Assembly: GCA_947258905.1 (NCBI GenBank) | Contig: CAMYKF010000575.1 | Coordinates: 3,408 to 14,648, forward strand | DNA length: 11,241 bases | Source: an uncultured Pirellulaceae bacterium | GTDB taxonomy: Bacteria; Planctomycetota; Planctomycetia; Pirellulales; Pirellulaceae | Reading direction: 5' to 3' | Part shown: positions 1-5,722 of the stretch, in pieces | Layout: each line of letters starts with the position of its first letter | Numbering within the stretch: the first letter of the stretch is position 1 | Program-made: the position numbers and the translations under genes | Notes under the pieces: model-generated | Database searches by the model: none | Seen by the model: the letters and a program-made list of their open reading frames with translations, nothing else | What the model was told of the DNA's origin: nothing

Positions 1-96
1 GTCATCCTGCAGCCACAACGGGTCCTTATCACCCGCGCGGCACTGGACGCCATGAAAGAGGGCCGGGCCAACAAGAAGCAGGACGATGAATCGTAA
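1..96 (+). CDS. rplD: 50S ribosomal protein L4, C-terminal end (partial)
   Basis: The window opens inside a reading frame that gives 31 residues, VILQPQRVLITRAALDAM followed by a charged tail KEGRANKKQDDES, and a TAA stop at 94-96. The phrase 'RVLITRAALDAM' matches the last strand and helix of L4 (family: '..vLit..al..l'), and L4 is the gene expected immediately before rplW in the S10 operon. L4 binds 23S rRNA domain I, lines the exit tunnel, and in enterobacteria also represses its own operon; whether that holds here cannot be seen because the leader lies outside the window. The 5' end is missing. Identification rests on a short stretch plus position. Confidence 0.85.
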   Translation, partial: VILQPQRVLITRAALDAMKEGRANKKQDDES

Positions 97-128
97 GTCA
101 GTCACTTTGGACGCACGAGCTTAAAACC

Positions 129-464
129 ATGGCCAGAGTCAAAACCAAACGCAATCGACCTGAACCCAAACCGAGCGGTCCGCAACTGGAACCGCATCAG
201 ATCATTTTGCGTCCGATGGTGACCGAAAAGGGACTGTTCGATTCGCAGACCAACAACCAGTACACGTTCGAGGTCAACTCGCTGGCCACCAAGACACAAA
301 TCAAGCACGCCGTGGAAACCCTGTTTGAAGTCAAGGTCTCCAAGGTCATGACGCAAACCCGCAAGGGTAAACCGCGACGCTACCGGTTCCGTTTTGGAAA
401 AACCAAGGGATTCAAGAAAGCGATCGTCAAGCTCGCCGAAGATGACCGGATCGATTTCTTCTAA
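129..464 (+). CDS. rplW: 50S ribosomal protein L23
   Basis: A 111-residue protein of the L23 family, which binds 23S rRNA at the mouth of the exit tunnel and is the docking point for trigger factor and SRP. The family core starts near residue 21 (EPHQIILRPMVTEKG) and continues with YTFEVN (45-50), the helix ATKTQIKHAVETLFEVKV (53-70), the basic loop around 78-93 and GFKKAIVKL (94-102). About 20 residues precede the core, rich in Lys, Arg and Pro; this is a little longer than the usual start. No strong SD precedes the ATG, and no better in-frame start sits near the core, so ATG 129 is kept. It follows rplD by 32 nt and precedes rplB by 47 nt, in standard S10 order. Confidence 0.95.
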   Translation: MARVKTKRNRPEPKPSGPQLEPHQIILRPMVTEKGLFDSQTNNQYTFEVNSLATKTQIKHAVETLFEVKVSKVMTQTRKGKPRRYRFRFGKTKGFKKAIVKLAEDDRIDFF

Positions 465-511
465 ACCGGCGAAATACGGCCTTTTCGCACAGCACCTGAA
501 CGGAAAATCAT

Positions 512-1372
512 ATGGGCATTCGAAAATACAAACCGACGTCAGCTGGCCGTCGCAGCGCCACCGTCAGCGACTTTGCCGATCTGACTCCCGGTGCCACGCC
601 GGAAAAGAGTCTGATGAAACCGCTGCGCAAAAAGGGCGGTCGCAACAACCAGGGCAGGATCACTTGCCGGCACCGCGGTGGTGGCCACAAACGGATGTAC
701 CGCGTCATCGATTTCAAACGGGACAAGGATGGCGTGCCCGCCAGGGTGCACTCGATCCAGTACGATCCCAACCGCAGCGCCCGTATCGCGTTGCTGCAAT
801 ACATCGACGGCGAGAAGCGTTACATCCTGGCCCCCGATGGACTGCAGGCCGGTACGATGCTGGACAGTGGCCCCGAGGCACCGCCCAACGTGGGCAACTG
901 TTTGCCGCTGAAAAACACGCCGTTGGGCACCGTCGTGCATAACATTGAACTGCGTCCCGGCCAGGGCGCTGCCATTTGCCGCAGTGCCGGGACCTACGCC
1001 ACGTTGATGGCTCGCGAAGCCGATTGGGCCCAGATCTCGATGCCCAGCGGTGAAATCCGCCGGATTCCCGCCGCCTGTCGGGCAACCATTGGCCGGGTCG
1101 GCAACACCGAACACATGAGCATTCGTCTGGGCAAGGCCGGTCGCAAACGCTGGCTCGGTCGTCGCCCGCACGTCCGCGGGACCGCCATGAACCCCATCGA
1201 TCACCCGCATGGTGGTGGTGAAGGCCGCACCAAGGGCGGTCGCCATCCGGTCAGCCCCACGGGCAAGCCGGCCAAGGGCGGTCGGACCCGCAAACGCAGC
1301 AAACCATCCAATGCCGCCATTGTGCGACGCCGTCGTTCCAAACGTTACGGTCAGTTGCGAGTTGGCAGGTAA
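512..1372 (+). CDS. rplB: 50S ribosomal protein L2
   Basis: Full-length L2 (286 residues; family about 273-286). L2 is a primary 23S rRNA-binding protein next to the peptidyl-transferase centre and bridges to the 30S subunit. Visible marks are the N-terminal MGIRKYKPTSAGRR, GGRNNQGRIT (42-51) with RHRGGGHKR (53-61), the SH3-like barrel through VGNCLPLKNTPLGTVVHNIE (127-146), RPGQGA (148-153), and the C-terminal signature MNPIDHPHGGGEGR (226-239). His231 in that signature corresponds to the invariant His229 of E. coli L2. The C terminus is strongly basic (RRRRSKRYGQLRVGR). The wording around residues 127-146 and the C terminus are planctomycete-like. ATG 512 gives the expected N terminus; a weak GGAA lies upstream. 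Confidence 0.98.
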   Translation: MGIRKYKPTSAGRRSATVSDFADLTPGATPEKSLMKPLRKKGGRNNQGRITCRHRGGGHKRMYRVIDFKRDKDGVPARVHSIQYDPNRSARIALLQYIDGEKRYILAPDGLQAGTMLDSGPEAPPNVGNCLPLKNTPLGTVVHNIELRPGQGAAICRSAGTYATLMAREADWAQISMPSGEIRRIPAACRATIGRVGNTEHMSIRLGKAGRKRWLGRRPHVRGTAMNPIDHPHGGGEGRTKGGRHPVSPTGKPAKGGRTRKRSKPSNAAIVRRRRSKRYGQLRVGR

Positions 1373-1432
1373 TTGAACATCGATCACACAAAAAGAAAAG
1401 GTCCTCGCTGAAGCGAAACCCGGAAAAAAGCC

Positions 1433-1702
1433 ATGAGCCGATCACAGAAAAAAGGCCCTTACGTCGACGAGAAGCTGTACGCCAAGGTCGCCAAACTCGA
1501 TGACTCCGGTCGCAAGGAACCGATCAAGACCTGGTCACGCTCCTGCACGGTGGTCCCCGAGTTCGTCGGCCACACGTTCATGGTGCACAACGGCAAACAG
1601 CACATGAAGGTGTTCATTACCGAGGACATGGTGGGCCACAAGCTGGGAGAGTTCGCTCCGACACGTACGTTTCGCGGACACGCCGGCAAAAAAGGCAGAT
1701 AG
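1433..1702 (+). CDS. rpsS: 30S ribosomal protein S19
   Basis: An 89-residue S19, within one or two residues of the usual length. S19 sits in the 30S head, contacts S13 and forms an intersubunit bridge. Conserved blocks are MSRSQKKGPYVDEKL (1-15), KTWSRSCTVVPEFVGHTF (32-49), VHNGKQH (51-57) and the C-terminal signature MVGHKLGEFAPTRTFRGH (66-83). It starts at ATG 1433 after a 60-nt A-rich spacer containing CCCGGAAAAAAG, which offers only a weak SD. Position between rplB and rplV is canonical. Nothing unusual was seen in the protein. Confidence 0.98.
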   Translation: MSRSQKKGPYVDEKLYAKVAKLDDSGRKEPIKTWSRSCTVVPEFVGHTFMVHNGKQHMKVFITEDMVGHKLGEFAPTRTFRGHAGKKGR

Positions 1703-1725
1703 TAAAACAAACCACTCCAGCGTTT

Positions 1726-1731
1726 GGAGAG
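1726..1731 (+). promoter_or_regulatory. Shine-Dalgarno site of rplV
   Basis: GGAGAG lies 7 nt before ATG 1739. It is one of the few clear SD sites in this cluster and decides the start of rplV against the in-frame TTG at 1724, which overlaps it. Confidence 0.7.
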
Positions 1732-1738
1732 ATTCAAT

Positions 1739-2086
1739 ATGTCATTCAAAGCCTCGCACAAAAACGCACGCATCAGCCCGCGCAAGGTGCGGCCGCTGGC
1801 CGACCTGATCCGCGGCAAATTTGTCGACGAAGCCCTCGACATCCTCCGCTTCCAGCCCCAGCGCGGGGCACGGATGCTGGAATGCGTGATCAAGAGCGCG
1901 CTGGCCAACGCCCAGGATCCGGACCAGAATCCCGGCCGCATCGTCAACGTGCACGAATTGTTCATCTCCGGCTGTCGCATCGATGGCGGACCGATGTTCA
2001 AACGTGTGCGCCCGCGAGCCCGCGGTATGGCCTACATGATCCGCAAACGCATGTCGCATATCCATGTCGAGATCGACGAGGTCTAG
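1739..2086 (+). CDS. rplV: 50S ribosomal protein L22
   Basis: A 115-residue L22 (family about 110-120). L22 binds all 23S rRNA domains, and its long beta-hairpin reaches into the exit tunnel, where macrolide-resistance mutations map. The globular part includes ARISPRKVRPLADLIRGK (10-27) and ALANAQDPD (54-62); the hairpin covers roughly residues 84-112 with GPMFKRVRPRARGMAYMIRK and HIHVEI. ATG 1739 is chosen because GGAGAG at 1726-1731 gives a 7-nt spacing. An in-frame TTG at 1724 would extend the protein by five residues (MERFN) but would place the SD inside the gene and add nothing conserved. Confidence 0.97.
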   Translation: MSFKASHKNARISPRKVRPLADLIRGKFVDEALDILRFQPQRGARMLECVIKSALANAQDPDQNPGRIVNVHELFISGCRIDGGPMFKRVRPRARGMAYMIRKRMSHIHVEIDEV

Positions 2087-2154
2087 AACCTGCGTCACCA
2101 AAACAAACAAGAGAAAAAAGAAAACACACTGCCTGGCAGAATTGAAAGAAAATC

Positions 2155-2862
2155 ATGGGTCAAAAGGTTAATCCGGTCGGTTTTCGAACCGGCGTGATGA
2201 CGGGATGGAAAAGCCGCTGGTACGCGCCCAAGGAGGAATTCGCGAATCTGCTGCTGGAGGACAAGAAAGTCCGCGATTTCATCAAGAAGCATCCCACCAA
2301 GAACTACAAGGCGGCCGGTATCGATCGCATTGAGATTGAGCGGACACGGGACGAGGTCAAGGTGATTTTGCACGTGGCCCGGCCCGGTCTGATTATCGGC
2401 AAAAAAGGTCAGGAGGTGGAAGTTCTGCAGGAAGAACTGCAAAACCTGATTGGCCGTCGTGTGAACCTGAAGATTGAGGAGATTTCGCGGCCGGAACTGC
2501 AAGCGCAGCTGGTCGCCGAGAAGATTGCAGAGCAACTTTCCAAACGTGCCAGCTTCCGCCGCACCATGAAACGTGCGCTGGAGGAATCCATGGACGCCGG
2601 TGCCCTGGGCATCAAGGTCCAGCTGGCCGGCCGTTTGGGAGGTGCCGAAATGGCACGTCGTGAAAAACAAATCGCCGGATCGATTCCACTAAGTACCCTG
2701 CGGGCCAAGATTGATTATGGCTTCACCGAAGCCGTAACCCCGCAAGGTCACATTGGAGTACAGGTCTGGATTAACCAGGGTAGTTACGGAGACGAGACCG
2801 ATGGCGCTGATGCCCAAACGGGTCAAACATCGAAAGGTCCAAAGAGGTCGTATAAAAGGTAG
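2155..2862 (+). CDS. rpsC: 30S ribosomal protein S3
   Basis: A 235-residue S3, a protein of the 30S head that lines the mRNA entry tunnel and takes part in helicase activity. The N terminus MGQKVNPVGFRTGVMTGWKSRW is typical, and GWKSRWYA is the form I associate with planctomycetes. The type II KH domain carries the RNA-binding loop ARPGLIIGKKGQEVE (75-89). The C-terminal domain includes SFRRTMKRALE (133-143), QLAGRLGGAEMARRE (156-170) and PQGHIGVQVWI (196-206). From about residue 211 the tail is low-complexity and polar to basic (DGADAQTGQTSKGPKRSYKR). Its last 20 codons and stop overlap rplP in another frame. The spacer upstream is A-rich, with GAAAGAAAATC but no strong SD. Confidence 0.97.
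   Translation: MGQKVNPVGFRTGVMTGWKSRWYAPKEEFANLLLEDKKVRDFIKKHPTKNYKAAGIDRIEIERTRDEVKVILHVARPGLIIGKKGQEVEVLQEELQNLIGRRVNLKIEEISRPELQAQLVAEKIAEQLSKRASFRRTMKRALEESMDAGALGIKVQLAGRLGGAEMARREKQIAGSIPLSTLRAKIDYGFTEAVTPQGHIGVQVWINQGSYGDETDGADAQTGQTSKGPKRSYKR
2788..2791 (+). promoter_or_regulatory. Shine-Dalgarno site of rplP, inside rpsC
   Basis: GGAG sits 9 nt before ATG 2801 and lies within the rpsC coding region. It supports a start at 2801 for rplP rather than at ATG 2810, and shows that ribosomes can enter rplP before rpsC translation has ended. Confidence 0.55.
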
Positions 2863-3217
2863 CGCGACCCGGGGCAACAAGGTTGTCTTCGGTGACTTCG
2901 GGTTACAAGCCCTCGAGCCCGGTTGGCTCAAGGCGCAAACGATCGAAGCCGGACGTATTGCCGCCACGCAGTACATCCGGGGCGAAGGCAAATTGTACAT
3001 CCGCGTGTTCCCGCACCGCTCGATTACCTCGACGCCGCTGGAAACCCGGATGGGCAAGGGCAAGGGGGAACCGGAATTCTGGGTCGCTACGATCCGGCCC
3101 GGGACCATTTTGTACGAACTCGGTGGCGTGTCCGAACAGCAGGCCAAAATCTGCTTCGCCCGCCTCGCCCACAAGATGCCTTTCAAGGTCCGCATGATCA
3201 AACGACGTCCCATGTAA
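2801..3217 (+). CDS. rplP: 50S ribosomal protein L16
   Basis: A 138-residue L16 (family 136-144), which sits near the A-site tRNA elbow and organises 23S rRNA domains around the peptidyl-transferase centre. It begins MALMPKRVKHRKVQRGR; the family start is normally 'M(L/A)xPKR.K.RK'. Other marks are FGDFGLQALEPGW (30-42), IEAGR (48-52), RMGKGKGEPEFWVA (83-96) and KMPFKVRMIKRRPM (125-138). Arg83 is at the position hydroxylated in E. coli L16 (Arg81). The 62-nt overlap with rpsC is unusually long, but the L16 N terminus is highly conserved, so the start is secure to within three codons (2801 or 2810). The TAA stop is also the first three bases of a 33-nt repeat unit. Confidence 0.96.
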   Translation: MALMPKRVKHRKVQRGRIKGSATRGNKVVFGDFGLQALEPGWLKAQTIEAGRIAATQYIRGEGKLYIRVFPHRSITSTPLETRMGKGKGEPEFWVATIRPGTILYELGGVSEQQAKICFARLAHKMPFKVRMIKRRPM

Positions 3218-3280
3218 CGGCAGCCCGGTCTCGCCGAGACCGGAAAGTAACGGTAGCCCGGTCTCTCCGAGACCGGGAAG
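3215..3280 (+). repeat. Two tandem copies of a 33-nt palindromic repeat
   Basis: Unit 1 is 3215-3247 and unit 2 is 3248-3280. They match at 30 of 33 positions by direct comparison; the differences are C/T at unit position 7, G/T at 19 and A/G at 30. Both begin TAACGG(C/T)AGCCC. Each unit contains a near-perfect palindrome: CCGGTCTC-GCC-GAGACCGG at 3225-3243 and CCCGGTCTC-TCC-GAGACCGGG at 3257-3277. The first unit overlaps the rplP stop codon. The sequence contrasts with the A/C-rich spacers elsewhere in the cluster and resembles a REP-type element, but copy number in the genome cannot be judged from here. Confidence 0.85.
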
Positions 3281-3300
3281 CGAGTCTCGCAGAGACTCGC
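3280..3300 (+). repeat. Third hairpin of the rplP-rpmC repeat cluster
   Basis: GCGAGTCTC-GCA-GAGACTCGC forms a perfect 9-bp stem with a 3-nt loop. It abuts the second 33-nt unit and shares the GTCTC-N3-GAGAC core with the two preceding hairpins, but its stem base is different (GCGA instead of CCGG). No U-tract follows, so it does not look like an intrinsic terminator. Confidence 0.8.
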
Positions 3301-3344
3301 CCACACGAGAACAACTCAACCAAACACAAACATTTCATCCCGTC

Positions 3345-3551
3345 ATGAGCGAAGCATCCGAACTGCGTGAAATGAGCGACGAGCAGCTCACCGCTACCCT
3401 GCAGGAAACCGCCAAGACCCTGTTCCGTCTGCGAATCCAGTCGCAAACCGAACGGCTGGATGTGCCGACCGAATTGCGTCGCAACCGGCGGATGATCGCC
3501 CGTATCAAGACCATTCAGCGCGAACGCGAAATCGCGGCTGCCAAGAAATAA
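3345..3551 (+). CDS. rpmC: 50S ribosomal protein L29
   Basis: A 68-residue, highly helical L29 (family about 60-72). L29 sits at the exit tunnel beside L23. The two-helix pattern is visible: ELREMSDEQLTATLQETAKTLFRLRIQ (6-32), a short turn with Gln/Thr/Glu, then LRRNRRMIARIKTIQRERE (44-62). The segment LFRLRIQSQTERLDVPTELRRNRRMIARI fits the family signature 'l..Lr.q.atgql.n...i...rr.IAri'. The start ATG 3345 follows a 43-nt, very A/C-rich stretch with no SD-like sequence. It is separated from rplP by 127 nt that include the repeat cluster, the largest gap among the ribosomal-protein genes of this window. Confidence 0.95.
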   Translation: MSEASELREMSDEQLTATLQETAKTLFRLRIQSQTERLDVPTELRRNRRMIARIKTIQREREIAAAKK

Positions 3552-3587
3552 CCTGCCACACCCAACGGAAACACAAACGAGTAACCC

Positions 3588-3908
3588 ATGCCCAAGCGTC
3601 AAGCCATCGGTCAGGTGACCAGTGACAAAATGCAAAAGACCCGCGTCGTGGAAATTCCGCGGCTGGTCCGCCACCCCAAGTACGGCAAGTTCGTACGCAA
3701 GCGGACGGTGTGCTATGTGCACGACGAAAACGAGGAATCGGGCTTCGGCGATACCGTGGAAATCATCGAGTCCCGGCCGCTCAGTAAAAAGAAACGCTGG
3801 CAACTGGTGCGGGTGATTGAAAAGAGCCAGGAGGTCGACGTGGCTGCCCTGCGAGCCGCGCGAAAGGCCGAGGAAGCCGCGGCTGCCGAAAGCTCCGCCA
3901 GCGACTGA
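3588..3908 (+). CDS. rpsQ: 30S ribosomal protein S17 with C-terminal extension
   Basis: S17 is a primary 16S rRNA-binding protein with an OB fold. The core runs from about residue 5 to 80: GQVTSDKMQKTRVVEI (8-23), RHPKYGKFVRKR (28-39), and the signature GDTVEIIESRPLSKKKRW (54-71). Total length is 106 residues against the usual 80-90. The excess is a C-terminal tail from about residue 83 (DVAALRAARKAEEAAAAESSASD), Ala/Glu-rich and likely helical then disordered. No frameshift or fusion domain is apparent. ATG 3588 follows an A/C-rich spacer (36 nt from rpmC) without a good SD. Confidence 0.96.
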   Translation: MPKRQAIGQVTSDKMQKTRVVEIPRLVRHPKYGKFVRKRTVCYVHDENEESGFGDTVEIIESRPLSKKKRWQLVRVIEKSQEVDVAALRAARKAEEAAAAESSASD

Positions 3909-4000
3909 CCCCGTACAACCAACCCGTTGCGTCAGCGACGGACAACTACAAAACAATACACATGGACCAGCGGTCCTGAACCGAACCAGAAGTCAAAGCC

Positions 4001-4369
4001 ATGATCCAGCAAGAAACACGATTGCAGGTCGCCGACAATACTGGCGCCAAGGAATTGATGTGTATCAAGGTCCTCGGCGGGTCGCGGCGGCGCACCGCCG
4101 GGATCGGCGACATTATCGTATGCAGCGTGAAAAGCGTGTTGCCGGGCAGTGACATCAAGAAAAAGACGATTGTGCGGGCCGTCATCGTGCGTTGCAAACA
4201 GCCGACGCGGCGGCCCGACGGCAGCTATATCCGCTTTGACAGCAATGCAGCGGTGATCATCGACACCGACAAAAACCCGCGAGGCACGCGTATTTTTGGC
4301 GCCGTAGCCCGCGAACTGCGTGAGCGAAACTTTATGAAGATTGTCAGTCTCGCCAGCGAAGTCATTTAA
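4001..4369 (+). CDS. rplN: 50S ribosomal protein L14
   Basis: A 122-residue L14, exactly the usual length. L14 forms part of the intersubunit face and contacts 16S rRNA helix 44 and L19. Conserved features are MIQQETRLQVADNTGAKELMCI (1-22), VLGGSRRR (24-31), GDIIVCSVK (36-44), KKKTIVRAVIVRCK (53-66), DGSYIRFDSNAAVIID (73-88), NPRGTRIFGAVARELRERNFMKIVSLASEVI (92-122). A 92-nt spacer separates it from rpsQ and contains a small hairpin (GGACC-AGC-GGTCC, 3964-3976). The gene that normally follows, rplX, is not here. Confidence 0.98.
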   Translation: MIQQETRLQVADNTGAKELMCIKVLGGSRRRTAGIGDIIVCSVKSVLPGSDIKKKTIVRAVIVRCKQPTRRPDGSYIRFDSNAAVIIDTDKNPRGTRIFGAVARELRERNFMKIVSLASEVI

Positions 4370-4409
4370 CCAACAGCCATATACACACGGAACATCAACG
4401 GCATCCGCC

Positions 4410-4970
4410 ATGTCCACTCGATTACAAAAGCAGTACGACGAGCAGATTCTGCCCTCGCTGGCGGACAAGCTCGGTCGCGTCAACAAGCTATCGTTGCCGC
4501 GGTTGACCAAGATCGTGATCAACATGGGGGTCGGCAGCGCACTGCAGGACAAAAAGAACCTGGAAGACGCGGTGCAGGCCCTGACCCTGATCGGCGGCCA
4601 AAAGCCGGTAACGACCGTGGCCCGCAAGTCGATTGCGAATTTCCGCTTGCGGGAAGGCAACAAGATCGGCTGCAAGGTCACGCTGCGTGGCGCCCGCATG
4701 TACGAATTCATGGACCGGCTGTTGACGCTGGTGCTGCCCCGCGTGCGTGACTTTCGCGGTGTCAGCCCCAAAGCCTTTGACGGCCGGGGCAATTACAGTC
4801 TGGGACTGACCGAGTATCTGGTCTTCCCCGAGCTGAATCCCGACAAGTTTACGCGATCCCAGGGACTGAACATCGCCTTTGTCACCACGGCCTGCAACGA
4901 CGACGAAGGACGCGAATTGCTGCGGCAGTTCGGCATGCCGTTCCGGCAGGCCGGCGGCGAAGCGAACTAG
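4410..4970 (+). CDS. rplE: 50S ribosomal protein L5
   Basis: A 186-residue L5 (family about 178-188). L5 binds 5S rRNA and contacts the P-site tRNA and the 30S head. Marks are STRLQKQYDEQILPSLADKLG (2-22), LPRLTKIVINMGVG (29-42), the signature GQKPVTTVARKSIANFRLREG (63-83), IGCKVTLRG (86-94), FRGVSPKAFDGRGNYSLGL.E (115-135) and the C-terminal block LNIAFVTTACNDDEGRELLRQFGMPF (153-178). ATG 4410 gives the normal N terminus; the frame stays open upstream into rplN, but that part is not conserved. No SD is visible. It starts 40 nt after rplN, leaving no space for L24, and its own N terminus carries no L24-like KOW extension. Confidence 0.97.
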   Translation: MSTRLQKQYDEQILPSLADKLGRVNKLSLPRLTKIVINMGVGSALQDKKNLEDAVQALTLIGGQKPVTTVARKSIANFRLREGNKIGCKVTLRGARMYEFMDRLLTLVLPRVRDFRGVSPKAFDGRGNYSLGLTEYLVFPELNPDKFTRSQGLNIAFVTTACNDDEGRELLRQFGMPFRQAGGEAN

Positions 4971-4980
4971 ATCATGGAGC

Positions 4981-4996
4981 GCTGCCACGTGGCAGC
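4981..4996. repeat. 16-nt perfect palindrome between rplE and rpsN
   Basis: GCTGCCACGTGGCAGC is fully self-complementary and lies 10 nt after the rplE stop. As RNA it can fold into a 6-bp stem with an ACGT loop. The following sequence is CACACAACATACG, with no U-tract, so it is not a standard terminator. It could be an mRNA structure that affects decay or a dimeric protein site; nothing in the window decides between these. Confidence 0.6.
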
Positions 4997-5050
4997 ACAC
5001 AACATACGTAATTGATTCATTCACAGGTCCATTAACCACAGGTCCAGGAC

Positions 5051-5236
5051 GTGGCACGAAAAAGCAAAATTGCCAAAGCCAATCGTAAACCCAAGTACCC
5101 GGTGCGGCGTGAGCGCCGTTGCAAGATGTGCGGTCGACCGCGAGCCGTGTATCGCAAATTCGGCATCTGCCGCATCTGTTTCCGTAATCTGGCTGATCAG
5201 GGACTGATTCCCGGCGTCCGCAAGGCAAGTTGGTAA
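5051..5236 (+). CDS. rpsN: 30S ribosomal protein S14, zinc-binding type (S14 type Z)
   Basis: A 61-residue S14 of the short zinc type. S14 is a late-assembly protein of the 30S head. The ligands are visible as two CxxC pairs: Cys24-KM-Cys27 and Cys40-RI-Cys43. The conserved end CFRNLADQGLIPGVRKASW (43-61) is complete. The start codon is GTG 5051, giving MARKSKIAKANRKPKYPVRRERR; this is the normal N terminus, and no ATG is available nearby. The spacer from rplE is 80 nt and holds a palindrome. The long zinc-free paralogue (about 100 residues) used by many proteobacteria is not seen here. Confidence 0.97.
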   Translation: MARKSKIAKANRKPKYPVRRERRCKMCGRPRAVYRKFGICRICFRNLADQGLIPGVRKASW

Positions 5237-5255
5237 ACAAAGGGGGAACCTGCAC

Positions 5256-5657
5256 ATGATGACTGACCCAATCGCCGACATGCTGACCCGAATCCGCAAT
5301 GCGGTGGCAGTAGAACGGCCCAACGTGGAAATGCCCGCCTCCAAGGTCAAGAAGGGCGTAGCCGAAGTCCTCAAGCGTGAGGGCTACATCTGGGACTGGT
5401 CGGAAATCACCGATAACGACGATCCATTCAACAGTCTGCGGATTGAACTGAAATACGGTCCCAGCGGGGAAAAGGTGATTCGGCGGATTCGCCGTATCAG
5501 CAAGCCTGGCCGCCGTGTCTATTCGGCATCCAGGGACCTGCGTCCCATCCTCAACGGACTGGGTATCAGCATCCTTAGCACCAGCCATGGCGTGATGAGT
5601 GACCGCGAGGCCCGTCAGCAAAAGGTGGGCGGCGAGGTCCTTTGCGAGGTCTGGTAA
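5256..5657 (+). CDS. rpsH: 30S ribosomal protein S8
   Basis: A 133-residue S8, a primary 16S rRNA-binding protein of the platform; in E. coli it is also the repressor of the spc operon. The N terminus MMTDPIADMLTRIRNA and the C-terminal signature ILSTSHGVMSDREARQQKVGGEVLCEVW (106-133) are characteristic; KYGPSGEKVIRRIRRISKPGRRVY (66-89) is the central basic part. Two adjacent ATGs (5256, 5259) are possible; GGGGGA at 5242-5247 is 8 nt before the first, which is preferred. It follows rpsN by only 19 nt. I saw no obvious copy of the S8-binding helix near rplE, so autoregulation cannot be claimed. Confidence 0.97.
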   Translation: MMTDPIADMLTRIRNAVAVERPNVEMPASKVKKGVAEVLKREGYIWDWSEITDNDDPFNSLRIELKYGPSGEKVIRRIRRISKPGRRVYSASRDLRPILNGLGISILSTSHGVMSDREARQQKVGGEVLCEVW

Positions 5658-5722
5658 ACAGTCTCCTGAACCCTCATCCGAAACAACCCTAACGAAACAA
5701 CATCAGTAATCCGGATTCGATC

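Noticed and set aside
469..488. Hairpin GCGAAA/TTTCGC in the rplW-rplB gap
   Set aside because: Six base pairs with an 8-nt loop and no further support; likely chance.
539..1387. Long open frame on the minus strand opposite rplB (282 codons)
   Set aside because: It is the antisense shadow of a complete L2 gene in GC-rich DNA; composition is Ala/Gly/Thr-rich and no family is recognisable.
3225..3300. Reading the rplP-rpmC hairpins as a CRISPR array or as intrinsic terminators
   Set aside because: Units are adjacent without unique spacers, and no T-tract follows any stem.
3198..3956. 252-codon minus-strand frame that translates the hairpin repeats into SRRDRA-type residues
   Set aside because: It covers rpmC and rpsQ in antisense; the repetitive peptide is simply the palindromic repeat read in frame.
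3962..3979. Five-residue mini-ORF (MDQRS, stop TGA) upstream of rplN
   Set aside because: No SD, and the sequence is better explained as a small hairpin; ORFs this short are expected by chance.
4488..5621. 377-codon open frame on the minus strand across rplE, rpsN and rpsH
   Set aside because: It lies entirely opposite three well-identified ribosomal genes and has no recognisable domain; long antisense frames are common at this base composition.
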